Origin: Panicum virgatum
Lineage: Eukaryota; Streptophyta; Magnoliopsida; Poales; Poaceae
Direction: 5' to 3'
Assembly: GCF_016808335.1 (NCBI RefSeq)
Contig: NC_053153.1
Span: 20,967,033 to 21,031,032 of the forward strand
DNA: 64,000 nt
Of the stretch, positions 10,663-20,937 are shown piece after piece. The translations under genes were made by a program, and so were the position numbers. Every line of letters begins with the position of its first letter. The first letter of the stretch is position 1. The notes under the pieces were generated by a model. The model ran no database searches and was not told the origin of the DNA. It was given only the letters and a program-made list of their open reading frames with translations.

Positions 10663-11583
10663 GTATATGTAACATTTCGAAAATTTACCAATTAAATCGC
10701 ACGCTAAAAATAATTTTTCAAAATTCTTTTCGTCATTCAGCTCAATCCTTCCAAAAATCTTTCCCTGACCCGACACCCGATTTCGACCGCTGTCCCATCT
10801 CTCTTTTTCTCCTCGCTCCACGTGCGTTGTCCGACTGGACATCGCGGCGCGCGTGGCTGACCAGGCCGCAGTAGCCGCCGCGAATTCCGCTGGTGTGCGC
10901 TCGCTTTCTCTCCCTTTCTCTCTCTCTTCTTCTCTTTTTCTTTTTCTCTTTTTCCCATTTTCCCTCTTTTTCTTTTTCTTTTTCCCCTTCTCCTCCTTCC
11001 TTCCTTCCCTCTCTCTCCTTCCTTCCTCTCCCATGCTGCATGCCCCGAGCACCGCTCGGCTCACCGTCGCCCTTGCCCCACGCACCGCCGCGCGCACCCC
11101 CGCTCCCGTGCACGCGCGCATGTGCGCGCCCCTGCACGCCAAGCTCCTCGCCGCCTCGACGCACGCCCTGGCCGCGCATGCGCGCGTGCATCGCGTGCCC
11201 GCGCCGCTCACTGCGCTGCCCGCCGCTGACGGCCGCCCTGCTCTCCTGCCCACGCGCCGTGCGCGCAGCACGCGTTCCACGCGCCCCCGAGCTTCGCCGG
11301 ACCGCCACCGCCCTCCTGTGCCACCTCGTCGCTCGCGCCGCCGTAGAGCACAGGGCCGCCGCCTCGCCGCTCGCGCCGCTCGGCGACAAGCATAGCGTCC
11401 GCCCGCCCACGTGTCACAGTGCTTGGCGCGCCGCTCACCGCTGCCCGAGTCGTCTTGTCACCCCTGTGCCACCACGAATCAAGCTGCCGCGGCGCCAATC
11501 ACCATTAATGGTGCACGTGGAGCTCGCCGGCCGACCGCACCATGGCCACCGCCCCACGGCTCTCCCCGCCGCCTTATTTCGCC

Positions 11584-11590
11584 TATAAAA
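11584..11590 (+). promoter_or_regulatory. TATA box of solo LTR A
   Basis: TATAAAA in a GC-rich setting, 916 bases into the LTR and followed by a C-rich leader. It has the form of a plant polymerase II promoter core and would drive the element transcript rightwards. Confidence 0.5.
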
Positions 11591-12504
11591 GGGGCCCTCG
11601 CGTCGCCTTTCACCTCCACGACCTCCACCGCCGCTCCAAGCCTCCCCCCGAGCTCCCAACGCCTCCGCCCACCATTGCCGCCGCCCCAGGACGCCGGCCA
11701 CCATGGAGCTCCCCTCCCCGCTGCACCCCAGCCCAAACCAAGGTAGGCAATAGAGCCCCCGAGGTTCCCTTCCCCTTTTCCCCCAGGTCCGGGCCACCGA
11801 CGAGCTTTACAGTGCCGCTCCCATGCTCTCCGCCGCCCGCTGCCCGCCGGACGCCGTGGCCAGGCCACCCCGGACCGCCTCTGGCCGAGCAGCGGCCGGG
11901 GATCGGCCCCACGGAACTCCCTGCTCCTTTTCCCCCTCCTCCCATCCGCTATCGTGGCCCAGGGTTGCCGGCCAAGCGCCGCCGATGCCCGCCCCCTCCA
12001 TTCCTCTGTTTCCCGTGGAGGGAGGAGGAAGAAGATGGCATCCTTGCCAAAAACCCCCCCCTCCCCTTCCCTCTATTTACTAAAGAACCCCCACCCTTGT
12101 AACCCTTTTTCCCAAAAAGGCCCTTCCTGTTTTCCTTTTTGCAAACAAACCCTTCCACCACATATACTTAATTTTAAATAAACCCCTACACCTTTTTAGC
12201 ATGTCCAAGATATTTCCATAAATTACGATCAGGCCCTTCCACTCTTAGAAATAATTACAAATAGGTCACTAACTCCTTATTTAACCCCTAAACCTTTATA
12301 TAACCTATCATTTTATGTGCCAAACAACCTCCGATCGATCCAAAACTTTACCACGCCATTTATACCATAGTTTTGGCCATGACATTAGGAAATCTCCCAA
12401 AAATATTACTTCTATGTCGATACCTTATTTGTTTCCGTATCGAGCTCAACGATAAAGCTTTTATTTCTTTTTCTTGATTGTGTGCTTGTTTGTATATGTC
12501 GTAG

Positions 12505-12656
12505 ATCACGGTGTGAACGAAGGAGAGCCCGTCGACGAGCAGTACTGCGAGCAAACAAACGAGGACCAGTTCTGCGACCCCGAGCCCGAAGGACAACACT
12601 TCGATCAAGAAACCCCGGAAGGATTTGAGGACGGCAAGTTCAATCCCGCCCTTTGA
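12505..12656 (+). CDS. LTR-internal acidic micro-ORF (putative exon)
   Basis: An open stretch of about 50 codons rich in Glu, Asp and Gln, starting after a possible splice acceptor (GTCGTAG, ending 12504) and closing with FEDGKFNPAL and TGA. If unspliced, an ATG at 12474 opens the same frame. The ending resembles a similar peptide on the minus strand of solo LTR C (QYEEGKYN, about 55680). A possible second exon at 13761-13798 reads EEDPDYVPDDVE and stops. The function is unknown. Conservation between separate LTR copies suggests translation, but this is an inference from two or three copies. Confidence 0.3.
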
Positions 12657-14066
12657 TGCATGTTTTGTCCTAATTTTTATAAACACAACCTATTGGCCTG
12701 TTTTATAAAATTGCATATGTTTTGCCTGTTGAAAATATGGTTGGATAGCCACCCCTTGATTTATTATAACCATTCCTTGACCACCTAGATTAATGTCTGA
12801 ATGTGTTTTGTTTGGACGTTAATCGCTGCTAGAACGCTTAGGACCTTATACACAATACAACTTGTTTTATAAAGAAAAGGTGTGCGTGTGTGGGAAGGGA
12901 GAAAAGTGGAATTTCGAAAGATGAATTTAGACGGGATGGATGGCATTTCTGTGTGATTTGCCGATGGGTGTGCTCGTGCCTGTGTGGCAGATAAAGGAAT
13001 GGAGATATCCATCTTGTCACAATTAAGGACCGAATTGGTGTGTCATCTCACCTAACTCCACTATCGTGCAAACCACTCAACCGTTGAATGGGCAACGGCT
13101 TAGCATAAACCCCACTAGTTAGTCTGATAGCCATCAGGAGAGCTGAGAGCAACGGGTGATCAAGGAAAAGGGATTAGCTCTATGTGACTTATGCCCCGGT
13201 TAAAACTTCTGTGATAGGTCAATGACCCCTTGGTGGATCCCGTGATGGCTAGTCAGGTCTAGCTAAGGTGGGTAATGGCTTTGTTGGGATCTACACCGAC
13301 ACTACGGTGTTCGAGCTGTGGTACCCCGTTTGTGGGTAAAGTTGCACACCTCTGCAGAGTTAAAATCTATTCGAATAGCCGTGCGCATGATACTGGCCGA
13401 GTTACGGTGTGGTAACGCAACTAGTGTTTATTCTGGGAAGGGATGAGTTGGCGTGAGTTGTTTTGGGAAAAGTGTCCGGCAGTTGTGCCGTGTGCTACGG
13501 CGGATGAGGAGTCCAGTAGCAGCTTAAAACTTAGATCCTGTGTGGGTCAACACTACGTGTTACTCGGTGCAAGAAAACTTGCTTTGAAAATCCTTTCTTT
13601 CAAATGAACCCCTACATAAAATATTGCTTTCCGCAAATTAAACCCTAGCTTTATCCTTAATTTACCCTGTGAATTATATTCTGTTTATACCCACTCCGTG
13701 GGTGTGGTTGGACTTGCTGAGTACGTTTGTACTCACCCCATTCTTAATTTTTTTTTCAGAGGAAGATCCAGACTACGTTCCCGATGACGTCGAGTAGGGT
13801 ACCATTCTGCACCCAGCCTTGCCTGTGGATAGGGTCACCCGCAGGAAGTTCCGTATGGCGCAAGACTCTGATGACCCCCTCTTCGTAGTTAATGTAGTTG
13901 TGTGGGTTTTAGTTGTAATCCTCGCGATAGTGGCGCTTCACTGCCCATTACCGCGTAGAGTTGTACGGTGATAAACCATCTGATGTAATAAATGTGTCAT
14001 CAGCCTCCTGGGACTGATGTTGGTATCACATTTAAGTCTTCTCTTATGAGGGGACGCTTCAGTATA

Positions 14067-14482
14067 GAGGAGAGAAATAGAGGATGGATGGGTGCCGAGG
14101 AACTGAAGATAGAGGATAGAATTTTGATGACTAATACAGAATATTCATTTTTGAGGATGAATTTAGAGTACGACGAGTGCGGATAGCCTGACCCGCCCAG
14201 ACTAATCGCGCCTGCGGCCCGTCAATCACGCCGCCTGCCCCTGGCCCCGACGTCGCCTCCCCCCAACACCCCCTCTCCCTCGCGACACCCCCTTCCCCCA
14301 ATGCCCTCCACCCCAATTCGTGGCCATCCCCGCCGAGCCCCTCCGCCCGAGACCCGACCCCGGCCGCCTGCGCCTAGCCCTGCGCGCTGCCCGCCTCCCC
14401 CACCCCACTGCCACGATCGAGCGCCCCTCCTCCCGGACGGCTTGCCTCCCCATGGAACTCGCTGCGCCCGTCCCTGCCCTGG
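14067..14482. other. Flank between two solo LTRs
   Basis: The first 130 bases continue the target sequence of solo LTR A; the rest is C-rich. No gene or element recognised. The open frames here come from base composition. Confidence 0.3.
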
Positions 14483-17400
14483 TGTCACACCCCAAAATTT
14501 CAATTTTGGAATGTGAATATCTTTCTGACAAACTTATCCATTTTCTATACTTCGTGAGAATTACCTAAATTTTTGTTGGTTTTTATTCTCAATTTTCTAA
14601 GAGAAAAATCCAATTTCCAGAATCTTTTAGGAACCTCTCAACGAACTCCAAGTATTTTATTTGGGTTGATCATGTCCAAATTAATTTCTGAGTTTTGTCT
14701 CGGAGTCTTGGATGCTTGAGGAAATTCTTATAGGCTGTAAAACATATTCCAGATATTTTTTTTGGATTTGTTTATCAACTGAATTCCTTGCTCCCAAATA
14801 AAAAAAGGGACCTCAATCCTCCTTGGATAGCACCGCAAGGCCTGTTTCGAGTCCACCTTGGCCCGATTGCATCATGTCCTGTCAGGCGTGTGCTCCTGTG
14901 CCGTCGTCTCCTCGGGGAAACCTATACATACATCTTCCCAAAGATTTCCCCCCCTCACCTTATAGTGTTTGAGATTCGTACAAAATAGTCATAGCCGTTG
15001 GATCCACCCTAACCTTACCTTCCTCCCTCACATTTCTCTCCCCACCAACCCCCTCGGCCGCCAGCCGCCCAACCCGCGCCCACGCCGCCTACTCCCGCTC
15101 GCCTGCGCTGCCTGCTCCCGCTCGCCTGCGTCGCTGCTGGCTGCTTCACGCCGCCACCACGTGCTTGCTGCGCGCCGACGCCAGCTGCGCCGCTGCCGCG
15201 TGCGCGCGTTGCCACCGCGCTCCCGGCCGCCCGCCCACCCGCCCCGCGCCCACGCCGCTTGCTCTTGCTCGCGTGCGCCGCCGCCACGCGCGCTGTGCCG
15301 CCGCTGCGTGCGCGCCTCGCCATCGCGCCGCCGGGCGCCAGCGCCGAAGAAGACGAGGATTCAATATTTTTTCAATATTGATTCAACATTTTTGAAATAC
15401 TGACTCAACATTTGAAAAATGTTGGGTCAACATTTTCTAAATGTTGGTTCAACATTTTCAAAATGTTGATTCAATATTTTCTAATAAACAATCTTTAGTT
15501 GATTTTATAGATGAGTTGTTTAACCATCTTCCATAAAATACATAGGAGCCCCCGCCTCCTCCCCTTAATCAGAGCCCCACGTCTTCTGCCGCTAGCCTTG
15601 CGCAATCCCTGCACCTGCCCTACGAGCACACGCCCCTGCTGCGCCGTCGCTTGCCCCTTCGCATCGCCGCTCGCCTCGTCCAGGACGTCAAGCCCTTGGC
15701 GCACCTAGCCCCTTGGTCTACTGCACCCGAGCACCCTGCTCGCCGGTGCCCTCCTGCTCACGTTGCATGTGCCTGCGCGTCGCCACCCCTGAGCCCTCCT
15801 CGTCGAACCTGAAGATCGCCGCCGCCGGATGTCGCGGTTGCCCGATTCGTCGTGTCCACCGCGCGATTGACAAGATGGACAGCACCACGGCGGTCCCCTC
15901 GACAAAGATGACTCCGTTTCACCGGCGCCGGTTGCCGTCATCCGCCCGAGCGCCGCCGTCCGCGGAGCAGCCCCCAGCAGACCGCCGCCGGCCGGTTTCT
16001 GGTTACCCATGTTCCCCATCGCCGCAGGTGAGCACACCCTCGTGACCACTGCTCCGACTCGTGCTTTTTCTTGATAGCATCTAGGTGAGAACCTCTGCAA
16101 ACCTTGTTTAGCTTAGTTTTAGCTCTGTTTTAATTCGTTCTCGTTGTGTTAGCTTTCTTTGTGTTGTTGTACCATAGTTGTTGTTTTAAAATTAAATTTA
16201 TAATTAATTTGATTAATATCTATTTCAACTAGCTTTTCAAAATTAAAAGCTAATTAGAGTTGTACATCAGTTTTCATAATTTATGCTAATATTATTAACT
16301 ACCAACTTAAATGTGTCTTTTATATAATTTATTTAGTTCAAACCACGAACATAAAGTTTTACGCTAGTTGCTCTCACATGCCTTTTATTTGCTAGTTAAA
16401 TAGTTAACCGGTTTAATTTACATTGAAACTTGATAAATAAAACTTGACTAAGTTTACTCGTCTTTACAAATATAAATCAATATGATTTAGTTAATATGGA
16501 TATTTCTTTCAGATGTTCTTGACATGTGTTTTATTAATTAAAATATATCAAGCTTATAGTTTTCTCTTCTATCATAACATAAATCTTTCAATAGCTGTGT
16601 CTTTTCAACCGCAGCTCCGTTTTCAATGTCTTGTGCTATCACGATCGTAGTTTTGAGCCCTCTCCTTTAGCGTGTTCTTGTAATGCTTTTCTTCTGTTTA
16701 GTGCTCTTTTCTTAGTTGTGTTTGTTTGCTTGTTTCTTGTATGTTTGTACCCGATGCTTGTCATGAGTAGAAAGGAGCGCAATTCGAGAGCTGTGAAGAT
16801 GAAGATCGAGATGCAAGAGCAATAGTTGAAGACTCTGAGTAGTTATTATATAGATTCAAAACAAGTATATTCTTTGATCATGCTTTTATCCTAATAACTT
16901 TATTATATGCTTGCATACATTAAATTGATGGATATCTATTATCCTTATTGTTTATCCATGTCCTTGAATAGCCAGGTTAGTTTTATAAAATCTTTTGGGT
17001 AGATTTGCTTAGTTGCTGAACAATGGTTATGGGTGGTTTACAATAATGATACATGAGACATGATTCTATACTTTATAATTTTTGGAACAATATGATGAAC
17101 TTGTGAAGTTAATTAAAATCAACCATGTAGCGACCACTTGGGAAAACAGCGCAACCACAAGGACTACATGGCTCTGGTCTTGGCTGATTAATTAGATGTC
17201 TCTAACTTGTTAGTAGCTTACCGAAAGTCACAAGAGGGGGACTAGGTTTAAGAGTGGTACGCTGCCTGCCAAGGGTGCACTCATTTGTTTGGTTTTTCTC
17301 ACGTTTTGAGGGAGGTACACTTGCCTAGTGGCTGAAACTTTAGCGGGATATTACTTGTTCGGGAGTCTTTATAAAGGCCTCGTAGTGAATCCCTGCCACT

Positions 17401-18062
17401 CACCAAAGGAAGTATTTAAGGGCTTTACAAACCCGAGCATCAAGGGAGACATGACTTGTGGGTAAAGTGTGCAACCTCTGCAGAGTGAAAACTGGTATAT
17501 CAGCCGTGCTCACGGTCAAGAGTGGCTCGGTCCCTCACATGTCTACTTAATGGAAATCATTGCTTTAAATCAGATACCGAACGTTCCAAGTAATTTGTTT
17601 ACTCAGCTGTTTACTTCTTTTTCATAAATGTGAGATGGTTTCATACATACTAGTAAATAGTTTATTAATGCTCAACTGTTATTAAAATGCTTACCGTTTA
17701 TTCAGCCAGCCTTATTCATTGATTAAGTCTTGCATGTCATTTATTTTCCAATACACTTGCTGAGTACGATATGTGTTCACCCTTGCTATAACCACACTGC
17801 TCAGAGAAGAAAGCTGCTTGAAGTCTGCTAAAGATGTTGCTGAGTTCTAGGCGCATGCAACCCGGTCGATTGCCTGTGATGTGTGGAGCCGTCGTTTCCA
17901 GTTGAAACTGTGTATCTCTAATAGATCTTTTAATCATTGTAAATCTTTTTTACGTGATATTGTTGCTCATTTTGCCATTATGATATTACTATATGTTTGA
18001 AATTTGATCCTGACATACATATAGTTATGCATTCGATTTTATTTAAAAAAACGGGTGTGACA
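14483..18062 (+). mobile_element. Solo LTR B of a large Ty3/gypsy-type element
   Basis: Starts TGTCACACCCC and ends GGGTGTGACA, an inverted match of terminal bases typical of this LTR class. Flanking pentamers are CCTGG (14478-14482) and CCCGG (18063-18067), a target duplication with one change. It shares with solo LTR C the block CCTCTGCAGAGTG plus AAACTGGTAT and GCCGTGCTCACGG. A tandem array of 22-bp units sits at 15358-15489. No internal domain is present. A 64-codon open frame at 16631-16825 is hydrophobic and probably fortuitous. Confidence 0.78.
15358..15489 (+). repeat. Six tandem 22-bp palindromic units
   Basis: Six consecutive 22-bp units follow the pattern GATTCAACATTTTnnAAATGTT. 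Most units are inverted repeats within themselves; the fifth contains a perfect CAACATTTT/AAAATGTTG palindrome around one C. The array marks the sharp change from the GC-rich to the AT-rich part of solo LTR B. Confidence 0.85.
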
Positions 18063-18605
18063 CCCGGCGGGCACGGACGCCCGTCCCTACCCCGGTGGGC
18101 ACCCGCGCGGGCGGCCCGGCGCGTGGCAGCGACGGTGGTGGGGCCGCCGCTGTTCAGCTGCGGTGCGGGGCAGCGGGGCTGGCTGGTGGCAGCGGAGGAG
18201 GCCGCCGCGTCCATGGCGGCAGCGGGAAGAGGCGCAGCTCGGGCCGGCCGCACCTCTCCCTTCCCAGTCCCCCGCCGCCAGCGGAGTGGTGCAAGGGCTC
18301 GGCGTCCACGTACCTTACCGCTAGCGAGATCTCCGGCCTCGACGCGCTCGCCGGCCCCTCCGTCGCCTTCGCCGTCAAGGCCACCGCAGGCAAGCTCCCT
18401 CCCGTTGAAGGCGGCGCGACACCTTGCGGGGCGGGCGCAGAGGCCAAGCCGCTCCACCACGCGCATGCGCTGGTCGGCCCGCACTGCGTGGCACCGTCAC
18501 CGGTGCGCTCCTGCTCTTAGTCAGCTCGCCAGGCACGTGGGCAGGGCGTACGCGCTCCACCTCGCCGGTCACGACTTGTCAGCAAACCCATTCAGAGAGG
18601 CGGCA
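18063..18605 (+). other. GC-rich gene-like fragment, unidentified
   Basis: GC-rich sequence right of solo LTR B. One plus-strand frame (18095-18520) contains a coding-like stretch around STYLTASEISGLDAL (about 18300), but I could not assign a family. It leads into the 5' region of the dehydrogenase-like exon and may be part of a block of captured host fragments. Confidence 0.3.
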
Positions 18606-18714
18606 ATGGCGGAAGAGCAGAGGAGCAGCGGAGTGCGGGTGTGTGTCACCGGAAGCGTCGGGTTCATCAGCTCCTGGCTCTCCTCGGAGAGGCTAAGCCA
18701 CGCTCCGGAACACA
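18606..18714 (+). pseudogene. First-exon fragment of an NAD(P)-dependent reductase (DFR/CCR-like)
   Basis: The ATG at 18606 opens MAEEQRSSGVRVCVTGSVGF, with VCVTG.xGFI resembling the nucleotide-binding start of dihydroflavonol reductase and cinnamoyl-CoA reductase relatives (normally VTGxxGFIxSWLV). After about 30 residues the similarity stops and no later exon is seen. It is a fragment, not a working gene. The short match leaves room for other members of the extended short-chain dehydrogenase superfamily. Confidence 0.45.
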
Positions 18715-19177
18715 GGTGCGCGAGCTCACCGCTTCCATGGCGGCTCATCACTTCAATCCAAGTAAAGGAGTGGATCGGCTCTTGTTCGTGCTTGCCTGGT
18801 TCGAATATCCCAATTAAGTTTAGGGTTAGGGATAGGGATGAGGACAAGCAAGCTTGAGCCCCCATGCCAAAACTGGTTCATCGCAAGGTGGGTTTACCCC
18901 TTTGTCTCGGCTAACCCTCGGAAATCATGGAGGGATCAGAGTCCAAGTGCACCTCTCCGGCCTTCAATCCAAATAGTCATACGGAGTTTAGTCTCACGCC
19001 CTCCTGATCGACGAAGAGGTTATTCAATCCATCCCCCAAACTGTAGTTCCACTGTCCATACTCCATACCAATTGACGGATGATAACCATGCTAGCCCACT
19101 TCTCGTGCTCGATTAATATTTTTTTCTTGAGTTTCAGCATACTGATTTTAAGTTATTTTTTCTTTTACTGGTTTGCA

Positions 19178-20060
19178 GGTGCAACTATGCAAGTGCGTGC
19201 ATTTGGCTGCAACATGAAGTGGCTGAAAGACAGCTGGTTGAAGGGAAGATCTACGCCTTGTCGGATTTCACAGTACGCCCAAGAGAGCATTAGTACATGG
19301 CCTGTAGAAATGACTTGATGATTTACATGGATGGGAGGACAGTGATAGACGAGATAGATAACAAGACTGGTTCTCCAATACCTCTCCATAGCTTTGAGTA
19401 TGTTGATTTCGACGATGTTTCTTCGAGGAATGGCAACAAACGTTTTTTTTACATGTACATGGTTGTGGGAGCTCACAGTATAATTTGCAATTGAAGTGTT
19501 TCTGTTGGCAACTCGTCTGAAGTCTGAAGTCTGAAGAATCTGATCTGACCCTTTCACTTGCTTATTTGTAGATGCAATTGGCCAGATAGTATCCATTGAA
19601 GGCGTGGGGGAGGCTTGGAAGTGGAAAATTTGGAGCAACATACCTTTCCGTAACATATGTTCACGCGATTTAAGGTACCAGTGTTATTTCCAAATCGTCT
19701 TTTCTATTTTTTCATGGCAGTACTTACTTTATTCGTTACCATTGTCAGGGGAAGGGAATTGAATGTTGCAATCTTCGGAGACCTTGGTTGAAATTTCGAT
19801 GCAGAGCAGGTTTTCAAGCAAGGTCGAAAAGCCCCAATTGTTCCTGTTTTTGCAGGGGTGCTCGTTTGACAATACAATGGTATGTTAAGCACTACTTGGA
19901 TTATGTGTACTTTCCTATTTCCTTGTGTTGCAGATCTCATATCACTGTTATGCTAGGCAAAGGATTTACAGTTTGCTCAGCATCAGCTTCAAAGTACGAC
20001 TTAGATTTGGATGTACCATAGGTGCATGAGTTCCGTGCAAGGTGCATTCTTATCAGTCCA
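19178..20060 (+). pseudogene. RPA1-like OB-fold gene fragment
   Basis: At least four exon-like pieces lie between AG and GT borders: about 19178-19440, 19571-19672, 19750-19878 and 19935-20060. They contain LVEGKIYALSDFTVRP, RTVIDEIDNK, IPLHSFEYVDFDDV, GVGEAWKWKIWSN and LNVAIFGDLG, the pattern of plant replication protein A large-subunit and DUF223 OB folds that bind single-stranded DNA. In-frame stops occur near 19288, after GDLG, after GVLV and before VHEFRA, so it is inactive. Such sequences occur both in host genes and within Helitrons; no Helitron ends were found here. Confidence 0.6.
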
Positions 20061-20259
20061 GTGCTAACTGTTTTATGTGTCTGCAGTTTGACGGATCCAC
20101 ATAAATCCTGTAAATCCATCTGACTTAAAGTGGTAATATCTATTTTTGTGGAGAAAGTTGCAGACACCTGAATTTAGTGCCAGAACATTAAATAAAGTTT
20201 ATTTCCTTGTACAGAGTAGCATGGGAAGGGGCTCCGACCACTACTAGAAAACAGGCCAA

Positions 20260-20640
20260 ATGTCCTGGCCAAAGGTACCAGCTGCTGTTGCAACCGGTAC
20301 TAATGCCACACATCAGTACCGGCTGCAAAAGCAGTTGGTACCTTTGGCCAGCGGCGATCAAAGATAAGGTGTTTGGTACCGGGTTAAAGCATCACCCAGT
20401 ACCAAAACTTCAATATAGGAACCGGTTAGTGCCACCAACAGGTACCAAAAGCACAAGGAGGAATAGGTACCGGTTGGTGGAACCAACCGGTGCCTAAAGG
20501 GTGGACAATGGCACCGGATTTTGCCATGGCCCGGTGCCGCCACGTGCCCACAACAAAGGCACCGGTTAGTAACATCAACCAGTGCTTATGCCTTTTGTTT
20601 GTCACCGGTTGTTGAGCACCAACCGGTGTCTTTGAGCCAC
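20260..20640. repeat. Left subterminal repeat block of the CACTA element
   Basis: Many copies of ACCGGTTGGT-like motifs in both orientations with spacers, typical binding sites for a TNPA-type protein. The block ends directly before the TATA box at 20644. Confidence 0.8.
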
Positions 20641-20643
20641 GCC

Positions 20644-20651
20644 TATAAATA
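20644..20651 (+). promoter_or_regulatory. TATA box for the first CACTA gene
   Basis: TATAAATA followed by a C-rich leader, 287 bases before the ATG of the transposase gene and at the inner edge of the subterminal repeats. Confidence 0.6.
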
Positions 20652-20937
20652 CCCCAACCCCTCCCCCCTCCAAGCTGCCGTGAACTCACTGTTCATGGCA
20701 GCTGAGTGAGGGGAGGGGAGGCGAATTTTTTTTTTAAAAAAAAAGTTAGTTATTTTTCTCCATAACTTAGCAATTGGTTTTTAGAATAGTTATCATTTAA
20801 TTTATTTGATAAGTGAATAGTATCTATTTATTATAGTTATATGCATTATCAATTATATATTTGAATTCAAATTTATTATAGTATGAATGAACTATTTGTA
20901 CACTACAATGATGTATATAAATATATTGTGGACCTAG

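Larger units (their letters stand above)
10668..14061 (+). mobile_element. Solo LTR A of a large Ty3/gypsy-type element
   Basis: The sequence starts TGTAACATTTCG and ends GGGGACGCTTCA, and is flanked by perfect 5-bp duplications GTATA (10663-10667 and 14062-14066), so the ends are secure. There is no internal domain, hence a solo LTR left by recombination between two LTRs. It contains a pyrimidine tract (about 10905-11033), a TATA box at 11584, a GC-rich leader, the palindrome CTCTGCAGAG at 13350-13359 and a GAGTAC/GTACTC hairpin at 13719-13734. The last two are shared with other LTRs in this window. At 3394 bp it is in the size range of the largest grass gypsy LTRs. Confidence 0.87.

Noticed and set aside
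9361..11588. Many long open frames (up to 415 codons) on both strands
   Set aside because: GC-rich composition removes stop codons in all frames; none shows a domain, and several cross the border of solo LTR A at 10668.
16631..16825. 64-codon hydrophobic ORF as a membrane peptide gene
   Set aside because: Lies in an AT-rich part of solo LTR B, has no counterpart in LTRs A, C or D, and no codon-use support.
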